Shown piece by piece: positions 16,404 through 24,199 of a stretch of DNA of 64,000 nucleotides. Within the stretch, counting starts at the first letter, position 1, and every line of letters starts with the position of its first letter. Below the pieces are notes generated by a model. That model was not told the DNA's origin. It ran no database searches and saw only the letters and a program-made list of their open reading frames with translations. Source of the stretch: Mycobacterium sp. GA-0227b (GTDB lineage: Bacteria; Actinomycetota; Actinomycetes; Mycobacteriales; Mycobacteriaceae); assembly GCF_001499855.1 (NCBI RefSeq), contig NZ_LQIK01000029.1:248001-312000 (forward strand). Reading direction: 5' to 3'. A program made the translations under genes and the position numbers.

Positions 16404-17480
16404 ATGGCCAAGCCACCCCTGTCGATGAAGCCGACCGGATGGTTCCAAGTGGCGTGGTCGGCCGATATCAAGCCCGGCGACGTCCGACGGATGACCTATT
16501 TCGACCGCGAGATGGTCGGCTGGCGGACGACATCCGGCGAAGCGGTCGTCATGGACGCGTACTGCGAACATCTCGGCGCCCACCTGGGTTACGGCGGACA
16601 CGTGGAGGGCGAAGTCATCGAATGCCCGTTCCACGGCTGGCAGTGGAACAAGGACGGCCGCAACGTCTGCATCCCGTATCAGGACCGCCCGAACCGCGGC
16701 CGTCGTATCCGCAGCTATCCCGTCGCCGAACGCAACGACTCGATCTATATCTGGCACGACGTCGACGGCCGCGAGCCCTACTTCGACGCGCCGGACGTCT
16801 TCGCCGGTTTCAACGACGGCAGCAGTGCCGCTGACTACTACCCTCCGATGACCCTGCACCGTGAGCGACTCGAACTGCACCCGCAGTACGTGCTCGAGAA
16901 CGGCGTCGATTTCGCGCACTTCAAGTTCGTGCACAAGACGCCGATCATCCCGGTGTTCACCCGCCACGATTTCGCCGACCCCTGGTCGTATGTCGATTTC
17001 ACGATCACCTTCGAAGGTGACGACACCCAGTCGATCGAGGACGTGAGAAGCGGCGTGGAGGCCATCAACGGTGGGCTCGGCATCGCCGTGACGAAAAGCT
17101 GGGGGATGGTGGACAACCGCACGATCTCGGCGATCACGCCCGTCGACGACCGCACGTCCGACGTCCGCTTCATGGTGTACATCGGCCGTACCCCCGGTCG
17201 CGACGATCAACGGGCCGAGGCCAAGGCCGCCGACTTCGGTGCTGAAGTCATTCGCCAGTTCACCCAGGACGTGCACATCTGGTCGCACCAGCGCTACTCC
17301 GACCCGCCCGCACTCGCGACTGCCGAGTACGAGGGCTTCACCGCGCTGCGCAAGTGGGCGGCACAGTTCTATCCCGACGGCCGCGGCGGTAACGGCGCTG
17401 CGCACGCGAGGAGCGAGAAAGATGCGGACCTCGAATTCTCCCGTCCGACAACGAAGTCCGAGAAAGGCCGAGCCGAATGA
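16404..17480 (+). CDS. Rieske [2Fe-2S] non-heme iron oxygenase (KshA-like)
   Basis: The 358-residue protein is the terminal oxygenase component of a Rieske non-heme iron system. The cluster ligands Cys54-x-His56 and Cys74-x2-His77 ('CEH' and 'CPFHGW') are intact with 17 residues between. 'NGVDFAHFKFVH' supplies the mononuclear iron ligands. The size and motifs resemble 3-ketosteroid 9-alpha-hydroxylase oxygenase (KshA) and related enzymes that hydroxylate alicyclic or steroid-like rings. AAAGGA lies five bases before ATG. No reductase partner is encoded nearby. The stop overlaps the DAPDH-like gene (ATGA). A steroid substrate is possible but unproven. Confidence 0.88.
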   Translation: MAKPPLSMKPTGWFQVAWSADIKPGDVRRMTYFDREMVGWRTTSGEAVVMDAYCEHLGAHLGYGGHVEGEVIECPFHGWQWNKDGRNVCIPYQDRPNRGRRIRSYPVAERNDSIYIWHDVDGREPYFDAPDVFAGFNDGSSAADYYPPMTLHRERLELHPQYVLENGVDFAHFKFVHKTPIIPVFTRHDFADPWSYVDFTITFEGDDTQSIEDVRSGVEAINGGLGIAVTKSWGMVDNRTISAITPVDDRTSDVRFMVYIGRTPGRDDQRAEAKAADFGAEVIRQFTQDVHIWSHQRYSDPPALATAEYEGFTALRKWAAQFYPDGRGGNGAAHARSEKDADLEFSRPTTKSEKGRAE

Positions 17481-18568
17481 CCACACCGCCCGCACGACCG
17501 ATACGTGTATTTCAGGTCGCGACAGGAAACCTCGGGACCGAGATGATCAAGCGGATCGGCGAGCATCCGGATCTCGAGCTCGTCGGGCTGCACTGCTACA
17601 CGCACGAGAAAATCGGTCGTGACGCCGGCGACATCGTGGGCATCGGCCCGGTCGGCGTGACCGCCACCGGGACCGTCGAGGAGATCATCGCCGCCAAACC
17701 CGATGTGCTGACGTTTCACGGCGTCTTTCCGGACGAAGACCTCTACGTCAGGGTTCTCGAGGCGGGGATCAACATCGTCACGACGGCGGACTGGATCACC
17801 GGTTGGCACCGCGACACCAACCATCCGCATCCGTCGGGCAAACCCGTGTCCCAGTTACTCGACGAGGCCTGCCGCAGAGGCGGTTCGACGTTCTACGGCA
17901 CCGGCATGAATCCTGGGCTGAACCAGATTCTCGGCGTGGTGTGTTCGGCCGACGTGGCCGAGATCGAGAACGTCACAACCATCGAGTCGGTCGACGTGTC
18001 GTGTCACCATTCGAAGGACACCTGGATCGAGGTCGGCTACGGCCAACCCGTGGACGACCCCGAGATCCCCGCGAAGCTGGAGAAGTACACCCGCGTCTTC
18101 GCCGACAGCGTGCTGATGATGGCCGACTGCTTCGACCTGCGCCTCGACGAGGTCAAGTTCAGCTACGAATTAGGCGCCTGCACAAAGGATGTCGACCTCG
18201 GCTGGTACCAGCTGCCGAAGGGGTCGTTGGGCGGCAACTACATCAAGTACCAGGGCATGGTCGACGGCGTGCCGAGGGTGGAGACCCATCTCGAATGGCA
18301 GATGACACCGCACACCGATCCGCACTGGGACATCAAGGGTTGCTACATCACCCAGATCAAGGGCGATCCGTGCGTGTACAACAAGCACATGATCTTCCCG
18401 AAGCCCGGTGTGGACCTGTCCAACCCCGAGGCCTTCGCCTCCATCGGCATGACGGTCACGGGAATGCCTGCGCTGCATGCGATCCGGTCGGTGGTCGCAG
18501 CACCGCCGGGGCTGATCACCAGCGCCGACCTGCCGCTGCGCGGGTTCGCCGGACGATTCAAGAGATAG
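17477..18568 (+). CDS. DapB/2,4-diaminopentanoate dehydrogenase-like NAD(P)-dependent oxidoreductase
   Basis: The 363-residue protein has an N-terminal Rossmann motif ('FQVATGNLGTEMIKRIGEHPDLELVG') and a C-terminal catalytic half with 'TGMNPGLNQILGVVCS'. It is a paralogue of the 9256-10380 protein, sharing the 'APPG' C-terminal motif and the general layout. It is too long for a lysine-pathway DapB. Translational coupling to the Rieske oxygenase (ATGA) suggests that it acts on the hydroxylated product or on a carbonyl derived from it. This is inference. The TetR gene follows after three bases. Confidence 0.8.
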   Translation: MTTPPARPIRVFQVATGNLGTEMIKRIGEHPDLELVGLHCYTHEKIGRDAGDIVGIGPVGVTATGTVEEIIAAKPDVLTFHGVFPDEDLYVRVLEAGINIVTTADWITGWHRDTNHPHPSGKPVSQLLDEACRRGGSTFYGTGMNPGLNQILGVVCSADVAEIENVTTIESVDVSCHHSKDTWIEVGYGQPVDDPEIPAKLEKYTRVFADSVLMMADCFDLRLDEVKFSYELGACTKDVDLGWYQLPKGSLGGNYIKYQGMVDGVPRVETHLEWQMTPHTDPHWDIKGCYITQIKGDPCVYNKHMIFPKPGVDLSNPEAFASIGMTVTGMPALHAIRSVVAAPPGLITSADLPLRGFAGRFKR

Positions 18569-18571
18569 CGC

Positions 18572-19204
18572 ATGCCCCAGGGCGCCAACGTCGCGCCGCG
18601 CCGTCCGGCGAACGGCAAGCAGGTACGCGCGGAACGAACGCGCGCAATGGTCATCGACGAGACGGTCCGCTGCATCCTCGAAGAGGGCTTCGGCGCGGCG
18701 AGCGCCAAACACATCACCGAACGCGCAGGTGTGACGTGGGGCGTGATCCAGTACCACTTCGGTGATCGCGACGGCTTGTTGATGGCCGTCGTCGACGAGG
18801 GTTTCGGCCAACTGACGTCTTGTCTGCATGACGTCCAAGCGAAACTCGGCGAGCACTCCGGGCGTGCGCGCACCGAACTGGTGATCAACGCCGTCGCCGA
18901 CGCGTTCCTGAGCCCGACATCGATTGCGGCGCTGGAGATCCTGATCGCGACCCGGACCGGTCGCGCCGACGTGGACCAGCGTCATCTGGTCGAGTTGTTC
19001 TCCACGCTGACCCGGCTCGGCCGCTTCGTCGGCGAGGGCCTCGACAAGAGGCACGCCGACGCGGTGGGCAATCTCATCTGGACCACGTTGATGGGTGCGA
19101 TGGTGGCCAAGATGGCGGTCGAGGAACCGGTCGACGTCGGCCGGGAGTTAAGGGCGCTGACCGACGTCGTCACCGCCTATGTCGAACTCCAGCTCAACGC
19201 TTGA
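18572..19204 (+). CDS. TetR-family transcriptional regulator
   Basis: The 210-residue regulator has a basic N-terminus ('PRRPANGKQVRAERTRA') and a TetR helix-turn-helix around residues 40-70 ('SAKHITERAGVTWGVIQYHFGDRDGLL'). The C-terminal ligand domain is all-helical and unremarkable. It is the third gene of the Rieske operon, only three bases after the DAPDH-like stop, so it is probably an autoregulated local repressor that senses a pathway intermediate. The imperfect inverted repeat at 16339-16354 is a candidate site. Its 3' end faces the convergent stress-protein gene. Confidence 0.86.
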   Translation: MPQGANVAPRRPANGKQVRAERTRAMVIDETVRCILEEGFGAASAKHITERAGVTWGVIQYHFGDRDGLLMAVVDEGFGQLTSCLHDVQAKLGEHSGRARTELVINAVADAFLSPTSIAALEILIATRTGRADVDQRHLVELFSTLTRLGRFVGEGLDKRHADAVGNLIWTTLMGAMVAKMAVEEPVDVGRELRALTDVVTAYVELQLNA

Positions 19205-19226
19205 CGCGAGGCTGTGAACCAGGGCG

Positions 19227-20102
19227 TCACCGCGGCCGGACGACGATCACCGGCGCCTTGGCGGCCTGTGCCACCTTGGCTGCCACGGAGCCGAGCACAA
19301 GGCTCGCGAATCCGCCGCGGCCGCGGCTGCCGATGACGACGAGTTGCGCCTGCTCTGACGACTCGACGAGCCGGCGTGCGGGGTCGTCGCCGACGATCCG
19401 GCGCTGCACCTGCACGTCCGGATACCGTTCCTGCCAGCCCGCAAGGCGTTCGGCGAGGATGCGATGGCCTTCGCCCTCGTAGCGTTCCCAGTCGCTTTCG
19501 ATGGCGGGGAAGCCGGCATCGCTCCACGCGTGCAGGGCGACGAGCCCGACACCGCGCCTTGATGCCGCGTCGAAGGCCAGCGCTGTGGCTTCCTCCGAGG
19601 ACGGCGACCCGTCGACCCCGAGCAACACGGGAGAGGTGTGATCGCCGGTCCGGGCGGTTGAGCCACCCAGGATCACCACCGGACCATGTCCGTGATGCAA
19701 CAGGCCACTGCTGACCGATCCGAGAAAGACCCGGCCGATGGCGCCGAGGCCCCGGCTGCCCGACACGGTCATGTATGCGTCGCGCGAGGCGTCGACAAGT
19801 GCCGGTGGCGCCGCGGCGTGCACCACTTGCGTTTCGATGGTCGGCGGCGCGTTGTCACCAGCCGCCGCCTGCACGACCTTCTGCGCCTGGTCGAGAACGT
19901 CGCGTCCGTTCGCTTCCATCGCATCGACGTAGCTCGTTTCCAGATATGCCACGGGCCACGTCACCACGACCGGGGTGATCGCGTGTAACAGCCGGATCGG
20001 CTGGTCGCGCATGAGGGCTTCGTGGGTGGCCCATCGGATCGCGGCTTCCGAATCGGGCGAGCCGTCGACACCAACGAGAATTCCGGTCGGACCGTCAGTC
20101 AT
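19227..20102 (-). CDS. tandem-domain universal stress protein (UspA)
   Basis: The 291-residue cytosolic protein contains two UspA domains (about residues 8-145 and 155-290). Each has the nucleotide-binding 'GSRGxG...GS' motif ('SGSRGLGAIGRVFLGSVS' and 'GSRGRGGFASLVLGSVA'), so ATP binding is likely. The start is ATG 20102, five bases after AAGGAGG. In mycobacteria, tandem Usp proteins are typical members of the hypoxia/dormancy regulon. A DosR-like box lies about 65-80 bases upstream, which supports that kind of control. It is a single-gene unit. Confidence 0.92.
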   Translation of the reverse strand: MTDGPTGILVGVDGSPDSEAAIRWATHEALMRDQPIRLLHAITPVVVTWPVAYLETSYVDAMEANGRDVLDQAQKVVQAAAGDNAPPTIETQVVHAAAPPALVDASRDAYMTVSGSRGLGAIGRVFLGSVSSGLLHHGHGPVVILGGSTARTGDHTSPVLLGVDGSPSSEEATALAFDAASRRGVGLVALHAWSDAGFPAIESDWERYEGEGHRILAERLAGWQERYPDVQVQRRIVGDDPARRLVESSEQAQLVVIGSRGRGGFASLVLGSVAAKVAQAAKAPVIVVRPR

Positions 20103-20164
20103 GGTGGCCTCCTTCGCGACCCCGCGGTACTGGTTCGACGTTACGTCGCGAGCCGCCCCCGTCA

Positions 20165-20184
20165 ACAGGGGCTTTGGTCCCGGT
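20165..20184 (-). promoter_or_regulatory. DosR-like box upstream of the universal stress gene
   Basis: On the minus strand the core GGGACCAAAGCCCC (20168-20181) matches the DosR consensus centre GGGACnWWAGnCCC, but the outer bases fit less well. It sits about 66 bases before the start of the Usp gene, a usual distance for DosR activation. Confidence 0.5.
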
Positions 20185-20247
20185 CTTTGATTACGGCGCG
20201 CCGCTGAAGCCGTTGCGCGCGCCTAGCCGCATCAACTCCCGCGAACG

Positions 20248-21372
20248 CTATGAGCGGGTCAGTTGCGCGTAACGCGTGAGGTGATAGTCGGTGGTGCCGA
20301 ATTCGTACTGGAGCGCGGTGAGCCGTTTGAAGTAATGACCGATCGCGAGTTCTTCGGTCATGCCCATCCCGCCGTGCAGCTGAACGGACTGCTGCCCGAT
20401 GAACCGTGCGGCCCGCCCGACGGTCGCCTTGGCCGCCGACACCGCGCGTGCCCGAACATCGGGCTCGGCCTCGAGGTTGAGTACGGCCAGGTAAGCGGCC
20501 GACACTGCCTGCTCGAGCTCCATGTACATGTCGACCATGCGATGCTGCAGCGCCTGGAAGCTGCCGATCGGCTGGCCGAACTGCTGGCGTTGCTTGGCGT
20601 ACTCGACGGTGTCGGCCAGCACTTTCCGCATACATCCGACCGCTTCTGAGCACACCGCGGCGGCGCCCTCGTCACGTGCCTGCTCCAGCGACGGCCACGC
20701 CCGTCCTTCCGCGCCGAGCAGCGCGTTGCCCGGAAGCCGCAGGCCGTCGAAGGTGAGGTCCGACGCCCGGCGATCGTCGATCGTCCGGTAATGGTGAGGC
20801 TCGATCGCGTCTCCCGCCGATTCGAGATCCACTGCGAACAGCGAGATTCCGTTGGCGGTGCGCGCGGTGATCAACAGATGGGTGGCCAGGGGCGCGCTGG
20901 CGGCGACGATCTTCGACCCCCGCAGCACCCACTCGTCGCCGTCCCGTTCCGCTCTGGTTGCCACCTCCGCCCAGTTGTGCCCGGAGGCCTCCTCGGTCGC
21001 CGCGAGCGCAACGATGGCCGTTCCGTCGACGATCCGCTCCAGCAGCGTCGAGGCCAGCTCACCGCCGGCGCGATGCAGCAGACCGCCGGCCACCACCGCC
21101 GTGTCGACGTACGGCTCGACCACCAACGCATGCCCGAGGGCTTCGGCGATGACCATCACCTCGACCGGGCCGCCCCCGATTCCGCCGACGTCCTCGGGCA
21201 GCGCCGCGCCGAGGATGCCGAGCTCCGTGGCGAAGCCGGCCCAGATCTCGGGCTGCCAACCGGCACCCGACTTGGCCGCCGCACGGCTGCTCTCGAGGTC
21301 GTATCGGCTCGCGAGGAACTTGCTCAAGCCGTCGCGCAGCAGTTCCTGTTCCTTGCTCAGGTTGAAGTCCAT
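20248..21372 (-). CDS. acyl-CoA dehydrogenase (FadE), small-subunit type
   Basis: The 374-residue protein begins at ATG 21372 ('MDFNLSKEQELL'). ATG 21384, which overlaps the previous stop as TGATG, is an alternative; the much longer frame to 22155 is a shadow of the upstream gene. It shows the N-terminal helical domain, 'YAKQRQQFGQPIGSFQALQH' and 'VQLHGGMGMTEELAIGHY', but lacks the terminal 'YEGTSEIQR' segment with the catalytic Glu. This is the small-subunit layout of heteromeric FadE enzymes. The immediately upstream FadE (21384-22622) is the expected partner. Confidence 0.87.
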   Translation of the reverse strand: MDFNLSKEQELLRDGLSKFLASRYDLESSRAAAKSGAGWQPEIWAGFATELGILGAALPEDVGGIGGGPVEVMVIAEALGHALVVEPYVDTAVVAGGLLHRAGGELASTLLERIVDGTAIVALAATEEASGHNWAEVATRAERDGDEWVLRGSKIVAASAPLATHLLITARTANGISLFAVDLESAGDAIEPHHYRTIDDRRASDLTFDGLRLPGNALLGAEGRAWPSLEQARDEGAAAVCSEAVGCMRKVLADTVEYAKQRQQFGQPIGSFQALQHRMVDMYMELEQAVSAAYLAVLNLEAEPDVRARAVSAAKATVGRAARFIGQQSVQLHGGMGMTEELAIGHYFKRLTALQYEFGTTDYHLTRYAQLTRS

Positions 21373-21383
21373 CTCATGCCCCA

Positions 21384-22622
21384 TCACAGTCCGAGAGCGG
21401 ACTTGGCCAGAATGTTGCGCTGAATCTCGTTGCTGCCGGCGTAGATCGAGCCCGCGCGATCGTTGAAATAACGTAACGGCGCGACGGCCTGCCAGGGCTC
21501 GCCGCTCAGATAACCGTCCGACGGCGGCTCGAACTCGGCGATCGGCCCGCCGGGGCAGGTGGCATGTGGCTGGTATACCCGGCCGCGAGGGCCCGCGGCC
21601 TCCATGGCGAGCTCGGTGATCGCCTGGCTCAACTCGGTCGCCAGCACCTTGAGCATCGACGAGGCCGCGCCGGGATTCTTGCCCTGCGCCACCGCCGCGA
21701 GCACGCGGTACTCGAGGATTTCGAGAACCTCGGTGCGTATCCGCGCGTCGGCCAGCTTGCGGGTGAAGGCGGGGTCGTCGATCAGTCGGCCGCCGCCCGG
21801 TCCGGGCTCGCCGGACGCCACCGTGGCGATCTCCTGGGCCATCACCTGCAGTGCCGGTGAGGACGCACCACCGCCACGCTCGAACTCCAAAAGGTATTTC
21901 GCGACGGTCCACCCGTCGTCGATCTCGCCGAGCACGTTGGCCTTGGGCACGCGCACCTCGTCGAAGAAGACCTGGTTCTGCACTTCCTCGCCGGATGTCA
22001 TCACCAGGGGGCGGATCTCGATGCCCGGGGTGGCCATGTCGATGAGCACGAACGTGATGCCCTGCTGTTTCTTCTGCGTTCTCGACGTCCGCACCAGCGC
22101 GAACATCCAGTTCGCTTCGCGGGCGTGCGTCGTCCAGATCTTGCTGCCGGTGCAAATGAGGTCACCAGCCGATTCGTCGATGACCGCCGCCATCGACAGC
22201 GCCGCCAGATCGGAGCCCGCCTCCGGTTCGGAATAGCCCTGGCAGAAGAACACCTCACCGGTGAGGATGCGGGGCAGGAAGAAGTCTTTCTGGGCGTCCG
22301 TCCCGAACTTGATCAGGGCGTGGGCCACCATCCGGATGCCCATCGGCGACAGCGAGGGCGCACCCGCGAGGGTGGACTCCCGGCTGAAGATGTAGTGCTG
22401 GGTCAGGCTCCAGTCGCAGCCGCCGTACTCGACCGGCCAGGCCGGTGCGGCCCATCCGCGTTCGTGCAGGATCTGTTGCCACTGCATGCTCGCGTCGTGG
22501 TCGGCGTACACGCTGGTCATGAGGCGACCGGCGCGGCGCAGCTCCGGCGTCAACTTCTCGTCGAGGAAGCTGCGCACCTCGTCACGAAACGCCGTATCGG
22601 CCGCCGACCACTTGAGATCCAT
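21384..22622 (-). CDS. acyl-CoA dehydrogenase (FadE), large-subunit type
   Basis: The 412-residue flavoenzyme starts at ATG 22622 ('MDLKWSAADTAFRDEV'). Flavin-region motifs 'YSEPEAGSDLAALSM' and 'IWTTHAREANWMF' are present. The C-terminal motif reads 'YAGSNEIQRNILAKSALGL', with Ala where the common catalytic Glu would be. That matches the large subunits of alpha2-beta2 FadE pairs, which use a Glu at the isovaleryl-CoA dehydrogenase position. The next gene follows with a one-base overlap and encodes the putative small subunit. An imperfect inverted repeat lies 36 bases upstream. Confidence 0.88.
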   Translation of the reverse strand: MDLKWSAADTAFRDEVRSFLDEKLTPELRRAGRLMTSVYADHDASMQWQQILHERGWAAPAWPVEYGGCDWSLTQHYIFSRESTLAGAPSLSPMGIRMVAHALIKFGTDAQKDFFLPRILTGEVFFCQGYSEPEAGSDLAALSMAAVIDESAGDLICTGSKIWTTHAREANWMFALVRTSRTQKKQQGITFVLIDMATPGIEIRPLVMTSGEEVQNQVFFDEVRVPKANVLGEIDDGWTVAKYLLEFERGGGASSPALQVMAQEIATVASGEPGPGGGRLIDDPAFTRKLADARIRTEVLEILEYRVLAAVAQGKNPGAASSMLKVLATELSQAITELAMEAAGPRGRVYQPHATCPGGPIAEFEPPSDGYLSGEPWQAVAPLRYFNDRAGSIYAGSNEIQRNILAKSALGL

Positions 22623-22657
22623 CGTCGTCCCCTGTCTGTCTGACGCTCTACACAGTA

Positions 22658-22675
22658 AACCTAGTTGACTAAGTT
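22658..22675. promoter_or_regulatory. imperfect inverted repeat between fadE and purU
   Basis: AACCTAGTT and GACTAAGTT form an 18-bp imperfect inverted repeat (14 of 18 positions symmetrical) 36 bases upstream of the FadE start. It does not have the AACnnGTT spacing of the KstR steroid box. A repressor site is possible. Confidence 0.4.
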
Positions 22676-22803
22676 GTCCGATGTGGGGGTGACTCAAGTG
22701 AATGACGGTTCTGCTGAGCGTCCGGCCTTGCACGCGGACGTCGCGGTAGTGCCGACGTGGTGTTTCACCACGCGCGCTGTCCTCAGATGACACCCTGTTA
22801 CGG

Positions 22804-23700
22804 GTGGCGGGAGAGTATCCGAGTCCGGGGGCGGGCGCGGTATCGGTCAAGGATGTGGGGCGGCTGCTGCTGCGCTGCGCGGACCGACCCGGTCTCGTTG
22901 CGGCCGTCAGCGCGTTCCTCGCCGACGCGGGGGCCAACATCGTCTCGCTCGACCAGCACGCGACCGAGCAGTCGGGCGGAACCTTCATGCAGCGCACGAT
23001 CTTTCACCTGCCCGGCCTGACCGCCGCCCGCGACGATCTCGAACGTGACTTCACCGCGCAGGTGGCCGAACCGTTCGGAATGGACTTTCGGCTCACCGAG
23101 GCGGCCAAACCGAAACGGGTGGCGATCATGGCCTCGAAGGAAGACCACTGCCTGTTGGATCTGCTGTGGCGCAACCGTCGCGGTGAGCTCGATATGTCCG
23201 TGGCGATGGTGATCGCGAACCATCCGGACCTCGCCGAGCAGGTGCGGCCGTTCTCGGTGCCGTTCATTCATGTGCCCGCGACCAAGCACATCCGCGAGGA
23301 GGCCGAGAACCGCCAACTCGACTTGTTGCGCGGCAACGTCGATCTCGTGGTGCTGGCGCGTTACATGCAGATCCTCACCCCGCGGTTCATCGCAGAAGTC
23401 GGGTGCCCGCTGATCAACATCCACCACTCGTTTCTGCCGGCATTCATCGGCGCTGCTCCCTATCGGCGGGCCAAGGAGCGCGGGGTGAAGCTCGTCGGCG
23501 CGACGGCGCACTACGTGACCGAGGATCTCGACGAGGGACCGATCATCGAACAGGACGTGGTGCGGGTGGACCACCGGCACGGCGTCGACGATCTGGTGCG
23601 CCTGGGCTCGGATGTGGAACGCGTCGTGCTGTCCCGAGCGGTGCTGTGGCACTGTGAGGACCGGATCATCCGATTCGGCAACCAGACCGTCGTATTTTAA
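22804..23700 (+). CDS. purU: formyltetrahydrofolate deformylase
   Basis: The 298-residue protein hydrolyses 10-formyltetrahydrofolate to formate and tetrahydrofolate, supplying formate for purine synthesis. An N-terminal ACT domain ('LLLRCADRPGLVAAVSAFLADAGANI') spans about residues 20-95. The formyltransferase domain follows, with catalytic Asn-His ('LINIHHSFLPAF') and Asp ('DEGPIIEQ') residues. The usual length is about 280-310 residues. The start at GTG 22804 gives a short basic-free leader; a later start is possible. It is a housekeeping gene among catabolic ones and shares its upstream region with a FadE pair. It precedes a MaoC hydratase gene by 33 bases. Confidence 0.94.
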   Translation: MAGEYPSPGAGAVSVKDVGRLLLRCADRPGLVAAVSAFLADAGANIVSLDQHATEQSGGTFMQRTIFHLPGLTAARDDLERDFTAQVAEPFGMDFRLTEAAKPKRVAIMASKEDHCLLDLLWRNRRGELDMSVAMVIANHPDLAEQVRPFSVPFIHVPATKHIREEAENRQLDLLRGNVDLVVLARYMQILTPRFIAEVGCPLINIHHSFLPAFIGAAPYRRAKERGVKLVGATAHYVTEDLDEGPIIEQDVVRVDHRHGVDDLVRLGSDVERVVLSRAVLWHCEDRIIRFGNQTVVF

Positions 23701-23733
23701 TCCGGACCTTCTAGCCCGTACGAAGGAGAACCA

Positions 23734-24186
23734 GTGAAGAAGTTCAGCGACCTCGACGAGTTCATCGCGGCCGAGGGCAGCCAGCTCGGCCCAACGGAGT
23801 GGCTCGAAGTCACCCAGGATCGCGTCAACCTGTTCGCCGATGCGACCGAGGACCACCAGTGGATCCACGTCGACCCGGAGAAGGCCGCGAACGGTCCGTT
23901 CGGCGGGACGATTGCACACGGCTTGCTGACGTTGTCGCTGCTGCCGCACTTCTCGCACCAGCTGTACACGGTCGGCAACGTCGCGATGGCGATCAACTAC
24001 GGCTACAACAAGGTTCGCTTCATCACGCCGGTGAAGGTCGGCGCCAAGATCCGCGCCCGGGCGGAGCTGACGAAGATCGACCAGCTCGACGGCGCGGTGC
24101 AGTCGACCATGACCACCACGGTGGAGATCGACGGGTCGGAGAAGCCCGCCGCCGTCGCGGAATCGATCGTCCGCTTCATCCGCTGA
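23734..24186 (+). CDS. MaoC-like (R)-specific enoyl-CoA hydratase, Rv0130/HtdZ type
   Basis: The 150-residue single hot-dog protein carries the hydratase-2 motif 'FADATEDHQWIH', with Asp40 and His45 as the catalytic pair. These are the positions I recall for M. tuberculosis Rv0130. 'GPFGGTIAHGLLTLSLLP' and 'AINYGYNKVRF' are also typical. It hydrates trans-2-enoyl-CoA to the (R)-3-hydroxyacyl-CoA as a homodimer. GAAGGAG is well spaced before the GTG start. It may share a transcript with purU. In this setting it offers true hydratase chemistry, which most of the local crotonases seem to lack. Confidence 0.9.
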   Translation: MKKFSDLDEFIAAEGSQLGPTEWLEVTQDRVNLFADATEDHQWIHVDPEKAANGPFGGTIAHGLLTLSLLPHFSHQLYTVGNVAMAINYGYNKVRFITPVKVGAKIRARAELTKIDQLDGAVQSTMTTTVEIDGSEKPAAVAESIVRFIR

Positions 24187-24199
24187 TCAACGCAGGCGA

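Noticed and set aside
20248..22155. A 635-residue open frame on the minus strand
   Set aside because: Only the last 374 residues resemble FadE. The N-terminal part is an Arg/His/Gly-rich shadow of the upstream FadE gene read in another frame, so I shortened it to 21372.
22658..22675. KstR steroid-regulator box
   Set aside because: KstR sites have AACnnGTT with a two-base centre. Here AAC and GTT are three apart and the outer bases differ. I saw no convincing KstR or KstR2 box in the window.
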